Source: DASZXJ01 sp035545895 (GTDB lineage Bacteria > Planctomycetota > Phycisphaerae > Tepidisphaerales > Tepidisphaeraceae). From it: 60,192 nt of DNA. The DNA is taken from positions 1 through 60,192 of the forward strand of contig DASZXJ010000085.1 in the NCBI GenBank assembly GCA_035545895.1, given 5' to 3'. The notes beneath the pieces were generated by a model. That model was not told where the DNA came from. It did no database searches and saw only the letters and a program-made list of their open reading frames with translations. Position 1 is the first letter of the stretch. Every line of letters starts with the position of its first letter. This document shows positions 25,632-33,951 of the stretch, one piece after another. The position numbers and the translations under genes were made by a program.

Positions 25632-27058
25632 GGGCGCACCTCGACGAAGCTCACGGCGTCATCGAGCATCGCTTTCAGCGGCGCTGGAATGTGCAAGCCC
25701 AGCAGCAGCACGACCGCGAGTGACACCAGCAGAGGCAGTCCGGTCATGATTCCATCGCGATAGTCAGTTCGTTTGGTGCCCGGCAGCGGCCGACCTTGCA
25801 CTACGGTTAATACGGTTCGACCCATACCGATGAAAATGACCAGCAGTAGAAACAAAAAGCCGGCTCCAACCAGGAATCGATGTTCGGTGAATGCGCCGTT
25901 GAGGATCGCCAATTCACTGACAAACGGTCCAAAGGGCGGCGATCCGGTTACGGCAAAAAATCCGAGCAAAAACAAGGTGCCGGACAGCGGAACGCATCGC
26001 ATGGCTCCGCGCACTTCATCGATGGTCTTGTTTCCGTAGGCACGGTGGATATTGCCCGCGGATAAAAACAGGACGCCTTTGGTCATCCCGTTGTTGATCA
26101 TGTGAAGAAGTGAACCGAACAGCGCTGTTCCGCCGACACCCACACCGAGCACAAGGATGCCCATGTGTTCGACGCTGGAATAGGCGAGCATCCGTTTGAA
26201 GTCTCGCTGGCCGATCATGAAGATCGCCGCGACCGCCATCGAAAGCAGGCCGATCAGAATCAGCAGCCGACCGGTGTATTCGTTTTCCCCAGCAGCGTGA
26301 CAGACCTGATAAATTCGCAGGAGCGATAGAAACGCGCAGTTGGTAACACCGCCCGCCAGCAACGCCCCCACAACGCCGGGCGCTTCTCCGTAGGCGTCGG
26401 GCTTCCACGTATGCATTGGCGCCAGCCCCATCTTGGTGCCGTATCCAACAAGCAGCAATACAAACGCCGCTTGTAGCCACGGTTTGTCGAGCAGTGGCGC
26501 TCTCTGCATAAGCTGCTCGAAAAGAAGTGACGATTCGCCACCTTTGCCCAGTGATGCATAGGCGAGAAAGTAGGAACCCATCAGCGCGATCGCGATGCCG
26601 ACCGAGCCAACAAGCAGATATTTCCATGTGGCTTCGATGGACTGTTGCGTTCGATTGAAATAGATCAGCGGCGCGGTGCTGAGGGTGGTTGCTTCCATCG
26701 CAACCCACATCAGCCCGAGATGATGTGCACACGAGACGAGCGTGGTCGTCGCCAGAAACATCATCAGGCATGGCACAAAAACACGATTTGAACGATCTTG
26801 ACGATATCGCAAATAGCCGACGCTATAGAAAGAGCAGATTAAAAAAAGCACGCTAAGCAGAAGAAGCACAAGCCGGCCCGGTGGATCGAGAACCAGCCAC
26901 CCACCCGCGGCTGGCGTCGGATGCTGCACGTTCCGCACAGTCACCGCCAGGTGTATCGCCGCGGTCGGCAACAGCACCCAAGGCCTCAGGCGATTCCAGG
27001 GAATTGCCGCAGCCACCGCCGCACCGATCAACGGGATGAAAACCAGCCAGAGTAACAT
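25628..27058 (-). CDS. HyfF-like (NuoM/NuoN, Mrp-type) ion-pumping subunit
   Basis: 476 residues, about 14 membrane spans. Hallmarks of antiporter-like subunits are present: the Glu in MWVAMEATTLSTAPLIYF, the Lys in ATWKYLLVGSVG, and KMGLAPMHTWKPDAYGEAPG. It would move H+ or Na+ as part of the Ehr-like complex. The gene lies 2 bases after the HyfE-like gene and overlaps the large-subunit gene by 4 bases, so the operon is translationally tight. Confidence 0.88.
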   Translation of the reverse strand: MLLWLVFIPLIGAAVAAAIPWNRLRPWVLLPTAAIHLAVTVRNVQHPTPAAGGWLVLDPPGRLVLLLLSVLFLICSFYSVGYLRYRQDRSNRVFVPCLMMFLATTTLVSCAHHLGLMWVAMEATTLSTAPLIYFNRTQQSIEATWKYLLVGSVGIAIALMGSYFLAYASLGKGGESSLLFEQLMQRAPLLDKPWLQAAFVLLLVGYGTKMGLAPMHTWKPDAYGEAPGVVGALLAGGVTNCAFLSLLRIYQVCHAAGENEYTGRLLILIGLLSMAVAAIFMIGQRDFKRMLAYSSVEHMGILVLGVGVGGTALFGSLLHMINNGMTKGVLFLSAGNIHRAYGNKTIDEVRGAMRCVPLSGTLFLLGFFAVTGSPPFGPFVSELAILNGAFTEHRFLVGAGFLFLLLVIFIGMGRTVLTVVQGRPLPGTKRTDYRDGIMTGLPLLVSLAVVLLLGLHIPAPLKAMLDDAVSFVEVRP

Positions 27059-27060
27059 CG

Positions 27061-27702
27061 TTATTCCTTGAGAGAAGCCAGCCTCCGCGTATCGAGAGAC
27101 GCGAATTCACGGTTGATGTGATGAATGATGATGCTCACCACAAAGATGCCCACGAACAGATCCAGCAAGATGCCAAGTTCGACCAGGAAAGGCATCGCTT
27201 CCAGCAGGAGCATGCCAAAGATATAGATTCCATTTTCCAGGATCAGGTAGCCAATGACTTGTGTGATTGCCTTGATACGGGTCGTCAGCAACAGGAATCC
27301 GGTGAGCACCGTAGCAAATGACGCTGGCACCACCAGCGTCTGACTATGCTCGGGAACCAGCGCCAATTGCGACGCAAACGCGATGGAAATTGCGGTTCCC
27401 AGCGCTCCCAGCAACATGGTCGGTATAAGCCCGATCAGCGGTTCGACCTCGCGCTTGATTTGCGCATCCCGCAATGCCTTGAACAACATCTGCGGGACGA
27501 TCGAGCCCTTCAGAATCATGGTTGCAGCCGCAATAACAAACGGAAACGGCGAGAGATGCTGATGAAGCAGTAACGGCATGCAGCCCAGCAGAATCCCCTG
27601 AAGTGCTGCGCCTTGAATCAACGCGCGAATCCGGCTGGTCCCCAATAAAAAGAGGTTCAGCAAAAGCACGACCACCAGCAATGCGTTGACCGATGCATTC
27701 AT
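27061..27702 (-). CDS. HyfE-like (NuoK-related) membrane subunit
   Basis: 213 residues, about 6-7 spans. The C-terminal half (VIGYLILENGIYIFGMLLL, with FLVELGILLDLFVGIFV) carries the conserved acidic residues of HyfE/NuoK-type subunits. It is longer than NuoK, as is usual in hydrogenase-4-type complexes. It lies 3 bases from the HyfC-like gene. Confidence 0.87.
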   Translation of the reverse strand: MNASVNALLVVVLLLNLFLLGTSRIRALIQGAALQGILLGCMPLLLHQHLSPFPFVIAAATMILKGSIVPQMLFKALRDAQIKREVEPLIGLIPTMLLGALGTAISIAFASQLALVPEHSQTLVVPASFATVLTGFLLLTTRIKAITQVIGYLILENGIYIFGMLLLEAMPFLVELGILLDLFVGIFVVSIIIHHINREFASLDTRRLASLKE

Positions 27703-27705
27703 GGC

Positions 27706-28629
27706 TTACCTCAACATCAGCAGAAATCCAAAGCCGCAAAGCAGGCTCGCCGACACCAGCAACGTCGGCACATGGCGCATCTGCAACCGCGCCATGACCG
27801 ATTCAACCACGCCGATGACCACGGAAATAGCCAGCATTTCCACGATAAACATCGGCCAGTCGATCATCGCGAATCTGGATTGGAATGGAGCGATCACATT
27901 GAGCAGCAAGGCACAGAGCACGAAGAGCTTGATCGATGCTCCATACAGAATGAAGCCCAAAAGCGGTCCGCTGTGATCGAGGACCATGACCTCGTGGATC
28001 ATGGTCAGTTCAAGGTGCGTATTCGGATCGTCAACGGGAATACGGCAGTTTTCCGCGAGCACAATGATGAACAGGCCGGCGCCTATCAGTAAAAGCGACG
28101 CGACCGGAAGCGTCACGAATGTGTGAGCCATTGGCGAGTGGAGCATTGGCGTGAGGCTGTATGTTCCGGAAAGCTTCACCAGCACGAGAAACGCCAAAAA
28201 CAAGGCCGGCTCGGAAAGACAGGCAAAGGTAACTTCCCTGGCGGCTCCCATTCCTTCAAAGGGGGATCCGGTGTCCAGCGCGGCAGCCGTCGTGAAGAAT
28301 CGACCAAGGGCAAACAAATATGCGAATAGAATCAGATCGCCACCAAAATGAATGGGCGCATCGAATCGTCCAAATGGGATTAGCAGTGCTGCAAGCAGAA
28401 CCGCACCCAGCGTGATGATCGGTCCGGCCTGGAATATCCAGGTGGTCGTTGTGCTGATCACCATTCCTTTTTGCACCAGCCGAATCAGGTCGTAATACAA
28501 CTGAAGCACGGGCGGCCCAACCCGACCGCCAAACCATGCCTTGGTCTTGTTGATAACCCCCAGCAGCATTGGCGGCATGGTGATCAAGAGCACCAGGTGA
28601 ATGAGAGTATTGAAAGCATGAGCAATCAT
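27706..28629 (-). CDS. HyfC-like (NuoH-type) membrane subunit
   Basis: 307 residues, about 8 spans. NuoH signatures: KAWFGGRVGPPVLQLYYDL in the first loop, where the membrane arm meets the peripheral arm, and the Glu-rich loop FEGMGAAREVTFACLSEPAL. It anchors the soluble subunits and transmits redox energy to the pump. The start at 28627-28629 is 13 bases after the HyfB-like stop; a longer frame that overlaps that gene is less likely. Confidence 0.88.
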   Translation of the reverse strand: MIAHAFNTLIHLVLLITMPPMLLGVINKTKAWFGGRVGPPVLQLYYDLIRLVQKGMVISTTTTWIFQAGPIITLGAVLLAALLIPFGRFDAPIHFGGDLILFAYLFALGRFFTTAAALDTGSPFEGMGAAREVTFACLSEPALFLAFLVLVKLSGTYSLTPMLHSPMAHTFVTLPVASLLLIGAGLFIIVLAENCRIPVDDPNTHLELTMIHEVMVLDHSGPLLGFILYGASIKLFVLCALLLNVIAPFQSRFAMIDWPMFIVEMLAISVVIGVVESVMARLQMRHVPTLLVSASLLCGFGFLLMLR

Positions 28630-28642
28630 GTCGTCATTCCGT

Positions 28643-30637
28643 TTACCACGAAGCAAACACCAGCAATGTCAGCAATGCGGCCAGGACATACAGCAAATAC
28701 ACCTGCACGGGGCCGCCCTGGATTGGACGGATCCACGAAATCGCGCGCTCAATCGCCCGGAGCGGAGGCAACACCCCTCGGTCCAGCACGGTGTCGGGAG
28801 TTTCGCTGCTAAATGCCGCCTGATTGGGGAACAGAGCGCGCAGCACGACGATACTTTTTTTCGGAAACAGGACCCAGCCAAACAATTTCGTAAGCATTTC
28901 GCTGAGCGAACTCCCGGTATATTGAATTCTTGAGGTCGGACGGAGGTAGCCGCAATCCCATGTTCCCGCAGAGGTGCTTGGCTGACGAAGTCGCAACCGT
29001 TGAATCGCCATTGCGCCGGCGAAACCCAATACCGCCAGCAACAAGCCAACGACCAGGAATCCGTACAATGGCACGAACTCGCCAATCGATATAGTTGCGG
29101 ATGATGGAGACATTTCCCAGGCCGCAATCGCGCGCTGCAATAGGCCCGCCATTGTCATTGGCAGCAGCCCGATCAGCACACAGCAAACCGCCAGAAACAC
29201 CATCGGTACGAGCATCAACATATGGGGATCGTGCGCATGTGATGCCGTCTCGGTGCGCGGCGTGCCGCAAAAAATTCCTCCGATCAGTTTCACGAAAGCG
29301 GCCACCGCCAATGCGCCGATCATGGCCAGCGCGGGCGCTGCCAAGGCCGCCGATATCCACGCATTGCCGGCATTGCTTGCAGATACGTGAAACAAGCCGA
29401 TGTAAATCAGGAATTCGCTCACAAATCCGTTGAACGGCGGCAGGCCACAGATCGACATGGCGCCGATTACGATCAACGCGAACGTGCGCGGCATGAACTT
29501 GGCCAGCCCGCCCAGCAAATCGCTTTGCCGGGTGTGAACCGCGTGCAAAACACTGCCCGCCCCCATGAACAGCAGCGGCTTGAACAAGCTGTGATTCAGC
29601 AGATGAAGCAGCGCCCCGCCCAACCCCAGAACAATCCAGTCGGAATGCCCGGCCGATCGCCCGAGCAAAGCCAGCCCGATGCCGATCGTAATGATTCCAA
29701 TATTCTCGACACTGCTGTAAGCCAATAAACGTTTGAAATCGTGCTGCGCCACCGCGAATGCAATTCCCAGAATACCCGAGATCGATCCGATAACGAGCAA
29801 AGTCATTCCCCACCACATCGGAGGATGCGGCATGCATGCCGCGACGCGAATCATTCCATAGACACCGGCTTTAAGCAGTACGCCCGAAAGGATTGCCGAT
29901 ACATGGCTGGGCGCATTGGCGTGCGCTCCGGGAAGCCAGACATGCAATGGCATGATGCCGGCCTTGAGTCCGAACCCGATCATCCCAACGACAAAGATCG
30001 TATTGGCGAGCCATGCTGGAATTTCACCGGACGTCGATGCCCAAAGATCGAACGAACCATTGACGTATCTCAGCAATCCGAACAGGGCAAACAGGCAAAG
30101 TGTTCCAACGTGGGCTGCAACAAGAAAGACCCAGGCAGCTCGCCTGACTTCGATATTCCAGTCCTCGGTGGCGACCAGAAAGAACGCCGCCAGCGCCATG
30201 ATCTCCCACCCCATGAGCAGCACAATTGCATCACGAGCCAAAACGACGAGCATCATGGCTGCTGTCAGCAATCCCCAGCAGAATCGCAACTTCTTTCCGT
30301 TGCGGGGATGTTCGGATTGCCTCCAATATTCCAAGCCATATATGGAACCGAGCGCGGAGATCAAAAGTATCGGCACGAGAAATACTGCGCTAAGGCCATC
30401 GATCCCAACAGCGAAATGCCCAAGCGGCAATGACCATGTGCGGCTGATTTGTTGAATGTCTGTTCCGCTGAAATAGTGAGCGATCAATCCACAACCGCCG
30501 ACCGTAGAACCAACGACATTGAGCGCTGCGGCGATCCACTGTCCGGCATTGGAACGGCGGCTGATCACCAAGCCCGGCATCCCACTCGATGCCGCAACAA
30601 CGCAGGCGACTAACATAAGTTCCAGGGGCATCGGCAT
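28643..30637 (-). CDS. HyfB-like (NuoL-type) ion-pumping subunit
   Basis: 664 residues, about 16 spans. Signatures: the Glu in LLMGWEIMALAAFFLV, GFGLKAGIMPLHVWLPGAH with the pump Lys and His, HDFKRLLAYSSVENIGI, and LLHLLNHSLFKPLLF. The C-terminus ends in a final helix (VYLLYVLAALLTLLV). First structural gene of the operon, 12 bases after the regulator gene. Only two antiporter-like subunits are present here (HyfB-like and HyfF-like); a HyfD-like subunit is missing. Confidence 0.9.
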   Translation of the reverse strand: MPMPLELMLVACVVAASSGMPGLVISRRSNAGQWIAAALNVVGSTVGGCGLIAHYFSGTDIQQISRTWSLPLGHFAVGIDGLSAVFLVPILLISALGSIYGLEYWRQSEHPRNGKKLRFCWGLLTAAMMLVVLARDAIVLLMGWEIMALAAFFLVATEDWNIEVRRAAWVFLVAAHVGTLCLFALFGLLRYVNGSFDLWASTSGEIPAWLANTIFVVGMIGFGLKAGIMPLHVWLPGAHANAPSHVSAILSGVLLKAGVYGMIRVAACMPHPPMWWGMTLLVIGSISGILGIAFAVAQHDFKRLLAYSSVENIGIITIGIGLALLGRSAGHSDWIVLGLGGALLHLLNHSLFKPLLFMGAGSVLHAVHTRQSDLLGGLAKFMPRTFALIVIGAMSICGLPPFNGFVSEFLIYIGLFHVSASNAGNAWISAALAAPALAMIGALAVAAFVKLIGGIFCGTPRTETASHAHDPHMLMLVPMVFLAVCCVLIGLLPMTMAGLLQRAIAAWEMSPSSATISIGEFVPLYGFLVVGLLLAVLGFAGAMAIQRLRLRQPSTSAGTWDCGYLRPTSRIQYTGSSLSEMLTKLFGWVLFPKKSIVVLRALFPNQAAFSSETPDTVLDRGVLPPLRAIERAISWIRPIQGGPVQVYLLYVLAALLTLLVFASW

Positions 30638-30649
30638 GCGATCTCTTTG

Positions 30650-31366
30650 TTACGGTTCTGTGGTTTTCTCTGGCTGCGATGTCGAGGGAACAAATCCCAT
30701 TGCAATTTCGGCTCGCAGAAGGGCTTGGCAAATTTCCTCACGCGGAGCTTGTTGTATGACCGCGGCTTTGAAATCGGGGGCACGCAAGGCAAAACCAAGA
30801 CGAGATAGCAGATGAAGATGCGCGCGGACCGTCGGGCTGATGAGCGTAAACATTGTCGTCACAGCCCGACCATCGAGAGCGCCGAAATCGATTGGACGCT
30901 CCAGAAAGCAGAGAGTGACCATCGGGCGGGAGATATGAAGGACGATGGGATTCCTTACATGCGGAATCGCAATCCCCTCACCAATGCCGGTGGAGCCCAG
31001 CGCTTCGCGCGCCAGTAAAACCTGAAATAGGAACTGACGGTCAACTTCCTCCGGCAACTTCATGGTTTCAACCACAGCATGCAATGCCGAAGCCTTGTCG
31101 TTGCCTCCGATGCGGTAATAGATCCCCCCGGCTGCGAGCGCTTCACTTAAAGTTGGAGGTGGCGCATCGCCACCTTCGGGCTCGGCAAATATCTCTGGAG
31201 AAACATTGATCTTGCGAGAAGTTGCCCATTCCAATAGTTCAGCCCGATTGAACCGGTATTGGTCGTTGATTTGATAGGCTGGGATGACGGCTTGCTTGAT
31301 CCATCGATAAATTGTTTTCTCTGTGACGTTTAGCAATCGAGCCGCGTCACGAACAGCAAGCCTCAT
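30650..31366 (-). CDS. Regulator: MerR/excisionase-type HTH fused to PTS EIIA domain
   Basis: 238 residues. Residues 1-50 form an excisionase-like helix-turn-helix (VRDAARLLNVTEKTIYRW then YRFNRAELLEWA). Residues about 72-225 match fructose/nitrogen-type PTS EIIA, with the phosphorylatable His at 136 in IAIPHVRNP. The likely role is to bind DNA and change activity with phosphorylation of the EIIA part, linking the Ehr-like operon to carbon or nitrogen status; this is inference. The ATG at 31364-31366 follows AAAGGA. It is the first gene of the operon. No other PTS protein is in the window. Confidence 0.85.
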   Translation of the reverse strand: MRLAVRDAARLLNVTEKTIYRWIKQAVIPAYQINDQYRFNRAELLEWATSRKINVSPEIFAEPEGGDAPPPTLSEALAAGGIYYRIGGNDKASALHAVVETMKLPEEVDRQFLFQVLLAREALGSTGIGEGIAIPHVRNPIVLHISRPMVTLCFLERPIDFGALDGRAVTTMFTLISPTVRAHLHLLSRLGFALRAPDFKAAVIQQAPREEICQALLRAEIAMGFVPSTSQPEKTTEP

Positions 31367-31723
31367 TGGGACAGTCCTTTCTGTCTTTCTACCCCAATAT
31401 CGGATGGATGTCCAAAAAAGTCCAATCACATGCCTTTAATTACCATTCATGGCTTTAATGGCTTTTTATCAGGCAAAATGTCCCCATGTGTGCAAGAGGA
31501 GGTTTTTCTTCAAAATAATCCCACAAGGTTGAAGAGCGGGTTTGGCTGGACTCGTCGATCGAATATTTTGCTCAGGTGAAGGAGGGGGAATCGGCTTGGT
31601 CTGATATTGCACAGATATGGCATGTATATGGAGAAGAGTTTAAGAGCTGCTCGCAATACAAAACGACCCGCGCTAAAACGCGGGTCGTTTCCGTTCTCTA
31701 TTTCCAATCCGGCGTCCGACGAA
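31367..31723. other. Promoter interval of the Ehr-like operon
   Basis: 357 bases with no gene. It must hold the promoter of the regulator-Ehr operon. An exact tandem direct repeat of ATGGCTTT lies at 31449-31456 and 31458-31465, and a GTCC-AAAAAA-GTCC motif lies near 31410-31423; either could be an operator. The terminator of the small gene at 31724 lies at the other end. No sigma-54 match was found. Confidence 0.45.
31655..31690 (-). terminator. Strong Rho-independent terminator
   Basis: Perfect 12-bp stem AAACGACCCGCG (31661-31672) with CGCGGGTCGTTT (31679-31690) and a 6-base loop. Read on the minus strand it runs into TTTTGTATTG. It ends the transcript of the small gene at 31724-31954. 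Confidence 0.88.
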
Positions 31724-31954
31724 TTACTTGCCTTCAGCCATTCCCTTGAGAATGACCTTGGCGATGTCGGCCTGGATTTCGGATGGGTATTGAAGGACTG
31801 CCGCAGCGCGCACGGTTTCATTCTGCTTGGAGAACCATTCCACGAGGCGCGACATCATCGCGACCTGCGTCATGCCGTGCTTGTCGCTCAACGTCGTGAG
31901 CTTTTGTTTTGCATGACCTGTCAATTCAATGCGCATAATGTGCCGACGTGCCAT
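31724..31954 (-). CDS. Small protein, possibly ribbon-helix-helix
   Basis: 76 residues. MRIELTGHAKQKLTTLSDKH followed by GMTQVAMMSRLVEWFSKQ resembles the strand-helix-helix layout of RHH DNA-binding proteins. The ATG at 31952-31954 follows GAAAGGAA at good distance, and a strong terminator follows the stop, so this is a real single-gene transcript. DNA binding is inferred from the pattern only; no target is known. Confidence 0.7.
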   Translation of the reverse strand: MARRHIMRIELTGHAKQKLTTLSDKHGMTQVAMMSRLVEWFSKQNETVRAAAVLQYPSEIQADIAKVILKGMAEGK

Positions 31955-32270
31955 CTTAAGATTCCTTTCGAATTACAAAAATACGAATGACTTCGCACAC
32001 CCAAAAATTGTAGCAAACCGAGAACCGTAAATACGAGCCTTCCCATTGTGACCCGAAAATCGAGACCTTGATTTGCAGACTTTTCGCTACTTATCCCACT
32101 GTTCGTTTCTTTACTCGCTATCAGGGCGATGCCTATTTTATGTGCAAATTCTGCCCTAGTCCGGTGTGCCCCATTTTCCGGCTTCACCCAAGGCCATCAT
32201 ACCCCAACGCATTTCGCAAGTATATTACTAACATTTAACCCACAATACACCATCAAACGAAACCTCGCTT
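31955..32270. other. AT-rich gene-free interval
   Basis: 316 bases between the beta-glucosidase stop and the RHH-like gene start. More AT-rich than its surroundings, it probably contains the RHH-like gene's promoter. No repeat, RNA fold or credible reading frame was recognised. Confidence 0.45.
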
Positions 32271-33644
32271 CTATACTCCGCCAACTGCGTTTCGTTTGAT
32301 GACCTGGGCATAAAATTTCGCGCTCAGTTTCGGAATGCGCTCCAATGATTCGTAATTAACGTAATGAATACCGAACCGCTTGGTATAACCTGAAGTCCAT
32401 TCAAAATTGTCCAATAGACTCCACAGAAAATACCCTTTCACGGGGTATCCCTCGGCAGCGGCGCGCTGCAAATGGATCAAATGCTGCTGGAGATACATCA
32501 TTCGCCCCAAATCCCATACTTCATTCTTCTCGTTGGGTTTGTCCGGGTAGGCGCAGCCATTCTCCGTTATGTAGATAGACGGCACCTTCCATACTTCGCT
32601 TACAAGTCGAGGCCCCCAATACAAAATGGCCGGGCCAATGAACAGCCAGGGCATGTGCATCTTCGGATAACTCTCGTCGCAAGGCACGTGCGACCATCCC
32701 TTGGGATTGCCCGGATCGTGTCTGATGTAAGTCGGAGCGTATAGATTCAGCCCGACGAAATCGATCGGCGTGGAGATGGTCTTCATTTCGTCTTCAGTAA
32801 AGGTTGGCGCATTGGCGCCTTCACGCTCGAGATAGGCTGGGTGATATTTTCCCTCCATGATCGGGGTCATAAACATACCGGACATGTCCCGCAGCGCTTC
32901 TTTGGCGGCCGAAACATGCTCGGGCGCTTCCAGAATCGGGACGATGTTGGGGATATTCTCCGCAAGCCCAATGGGCGGACATTTGCTGCCGCACGCCGAG
33001 CGAATCGCCTGCACCGCCAGCCCATGCGCATAGACCGCGTGATGCTTGGCTTGATTGATCACCTTGCGGACAGCTTGTTTACCGGGCGCAAACGCGCCTA
33101 CGGCTGCGTAGGTTTGATCCAGGAAACACCAAAACTCGTTGATGGTCATAAACCCCGCCACCCGATCGCCAAAGGTCTTGGCGATAAAGGTCGCATAGTC
33201 GGCAAATGCAAGAGCACAATCTTTAGATTCCCACCCCCGCCAGCGGTCTTCGCACCATTGGGGCAAGTCCCAGTGAAAGAGCGTCATCCAAGGCGCGATG
33301 CCGGCAATTTGCAGTTCATCGATCAATCGCTTGTAAAAATCGACCCCTTTGGCGTTGGGCGGGCTTTTGGAATCCGGAAATATTCGGGACCACGAGACTG
33401 AAAAGCGGTATGCATTCAGCCCCAGGTCTTTCATCAGAGAAACATCATGTTTGAAGTGGTGGTAATGATCGCCAGATCGGTCGCCGGTGTGATCCATCGC
33501 GATTGCGCCGGGCCGACGGCAAAACGTGTCCCACACACTAGGCGAGCGGCCATCTTCAGTTGCGGCCCCTTCAACCTGATAAGCCGCAGTCGCGGCTCCC
33601 CAGACGAAATCCTTTGGGAATGGGCAAAAAAGTTGGGTTGTCAT
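32271..33644 (-). CDS. GH1 family beta-glucosidase
   Basis: 457 residues from the ATG at 33642-33644, the normal GH1 length. N-terminal signature FVWGAATAAYQVEGAATEDG; acid/base Glu in FMTINEFWCF (the family TxNEP site with Phe in place of Pro); nucleophile Glu in YITENGCAYP; C-terminal YFLWSLLDNFEWTSGYTKRF. It hydrolyses beta-linked glucosides in the cytoplasm, as no signal peptide is present. A frame extending 39 codons upstream runs into a palindromic repeat and is rejected. Confidence 0.95.
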   Translation of the reverse strand: MTTQLFCPFPKDFVWGAATAAYQVEGAATEDGRSPSVWDTFCRRPGAIAMDHTGDRSGDHYHHFKHDVSLMKDLGLNAYRFSVSWSRIFPDSKSPPNAKGVDFYKRLIDELQIAGIAPWMTLFHWDLPQWCEDRWRGWESKDCALAFADYATFIAKTFGDRVAGFMTINEFWCFLDQTYAAVGAFAPGKQAVRKVINQAKHHAVYAHGLAVQAIRSACGSKCPPIGLAENIPNIVPILEAPEHVSAAKEALRDMSGMFMTPIMEGKYHPAYLEREGANAPTFTEDEMKTISTPIDFVGLNLYAPTYIRHDPGNPKGWSHVPCDESYPKMHMPWLFIGPAILYWGPRLVSEVWKVPSIYITENGCAYPDKPNEKNEVWDLGRMMYLQQHLIHLQRAAAEGYPVKGYFLWSLLDNFEWTSGYTKRFGIHYVNYESLERIPKLSAKFYAQVIKRNAVGGV

Positions 33645-33712
33645 GGACAACGAGCATCCACAAGAACCGGCAAAGTGGCAAGAGACTGTTTTTCCGACCC
33701 ATCGCCCAGCCT

Positions 33713-33757
33713 CGCGAGCCCCGGGACTAAAGCCCCGGGCTTTGCCCGGGGACTCGA
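33713..33757. repeat. CCCCGGGC palindromic repeat
   Basis: Contains GAGCCCCGGGACTAAAG, then CCCCGGGCTTTG and CCCGGGGACTC. The blocks are mutually complementary and can fold in more than one way. It belongs to the same word family as the palindrome inside pheS and the one at the window start. Confidence 0.7.
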
Positions 33758-33870
33758 TCAACTGAACATGAATTTCAATCCAAAACTTAGAGTCCTACGA
33801 TCTTTCAACAGATTCCCTTTTTCTCTTTCATTTTTTCATCCGCGTATTTCCCGCGGTCGTCAGGTTGTAC

Positions 33871-33915
33871 TCGCGATGGCGCAAGCAGATTCCAAAGTCG
33901 CTTGCGCCATCGCGA
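33871..33915. repeat. Perfect 16-bp-stem palindrome (GCGATGGCGCAAGC)
   Basis: Arms TCGCGATGGCGCAAGC (33871-33886) and its exact complement (33900-33915) flank a 13-base loop. It lies 36 bases past the ECF sigma gene stop and could end that transcript, although no T-tract follows. Confidence 0.75.
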
Positions 33916-33951
33916 ACCTTTAGGATTCGGTCAAGGTGTGCATCTATGAGA

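Larger units (their letters stand above)
33645..33951. other. Gene-free interval with two palindromic repeats
   Basis: 307 bases between the beta-glucosidase start and the ECF sigma stop. It contains the repeats at 33713-33757 and 33871-33915, each described separately, and the beta-glucosidase promoter region. No gene was seen. Confidence 0.55.

Noticed and set aside
26016..26771. 251-codon minus-strand frame inside the HyfF-like gene
   Set aside because: Alternative frame of a clear antiporter-type gene on the same strand; composition rich in Arg, Cys and Asp without any hydrophobic pattern.
28809..29837. 342-codon minus-strand frame
   Set aside because: Out-of-frame reading of the HyfB-like gene; Arg/Gly-rich with no domain.
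29741..30433. 230-codon plus-strand reading frame
   Set aside because: It lies wholly antisense to the conserved HyfB-like gene; its product is Arg/His/Cys-rich and low in structure, typical of a shadow frame.
23311..30637. A functional NiFe hydrogenase (hydrogenase-4 or formate hydrogenlyase)
   Set aside because: Subunit types fit, but the large subunit lacks the cysteine motifs for NiFe, and no formate dehydrogenase or maturation gene is in the window.
33645..33761. Extended N-terminus of the beta-glucosidase
   Set aside because: The extra codons run into a palindromic repeat and have no family similarity; the ATG at 33644 gives the normal start.
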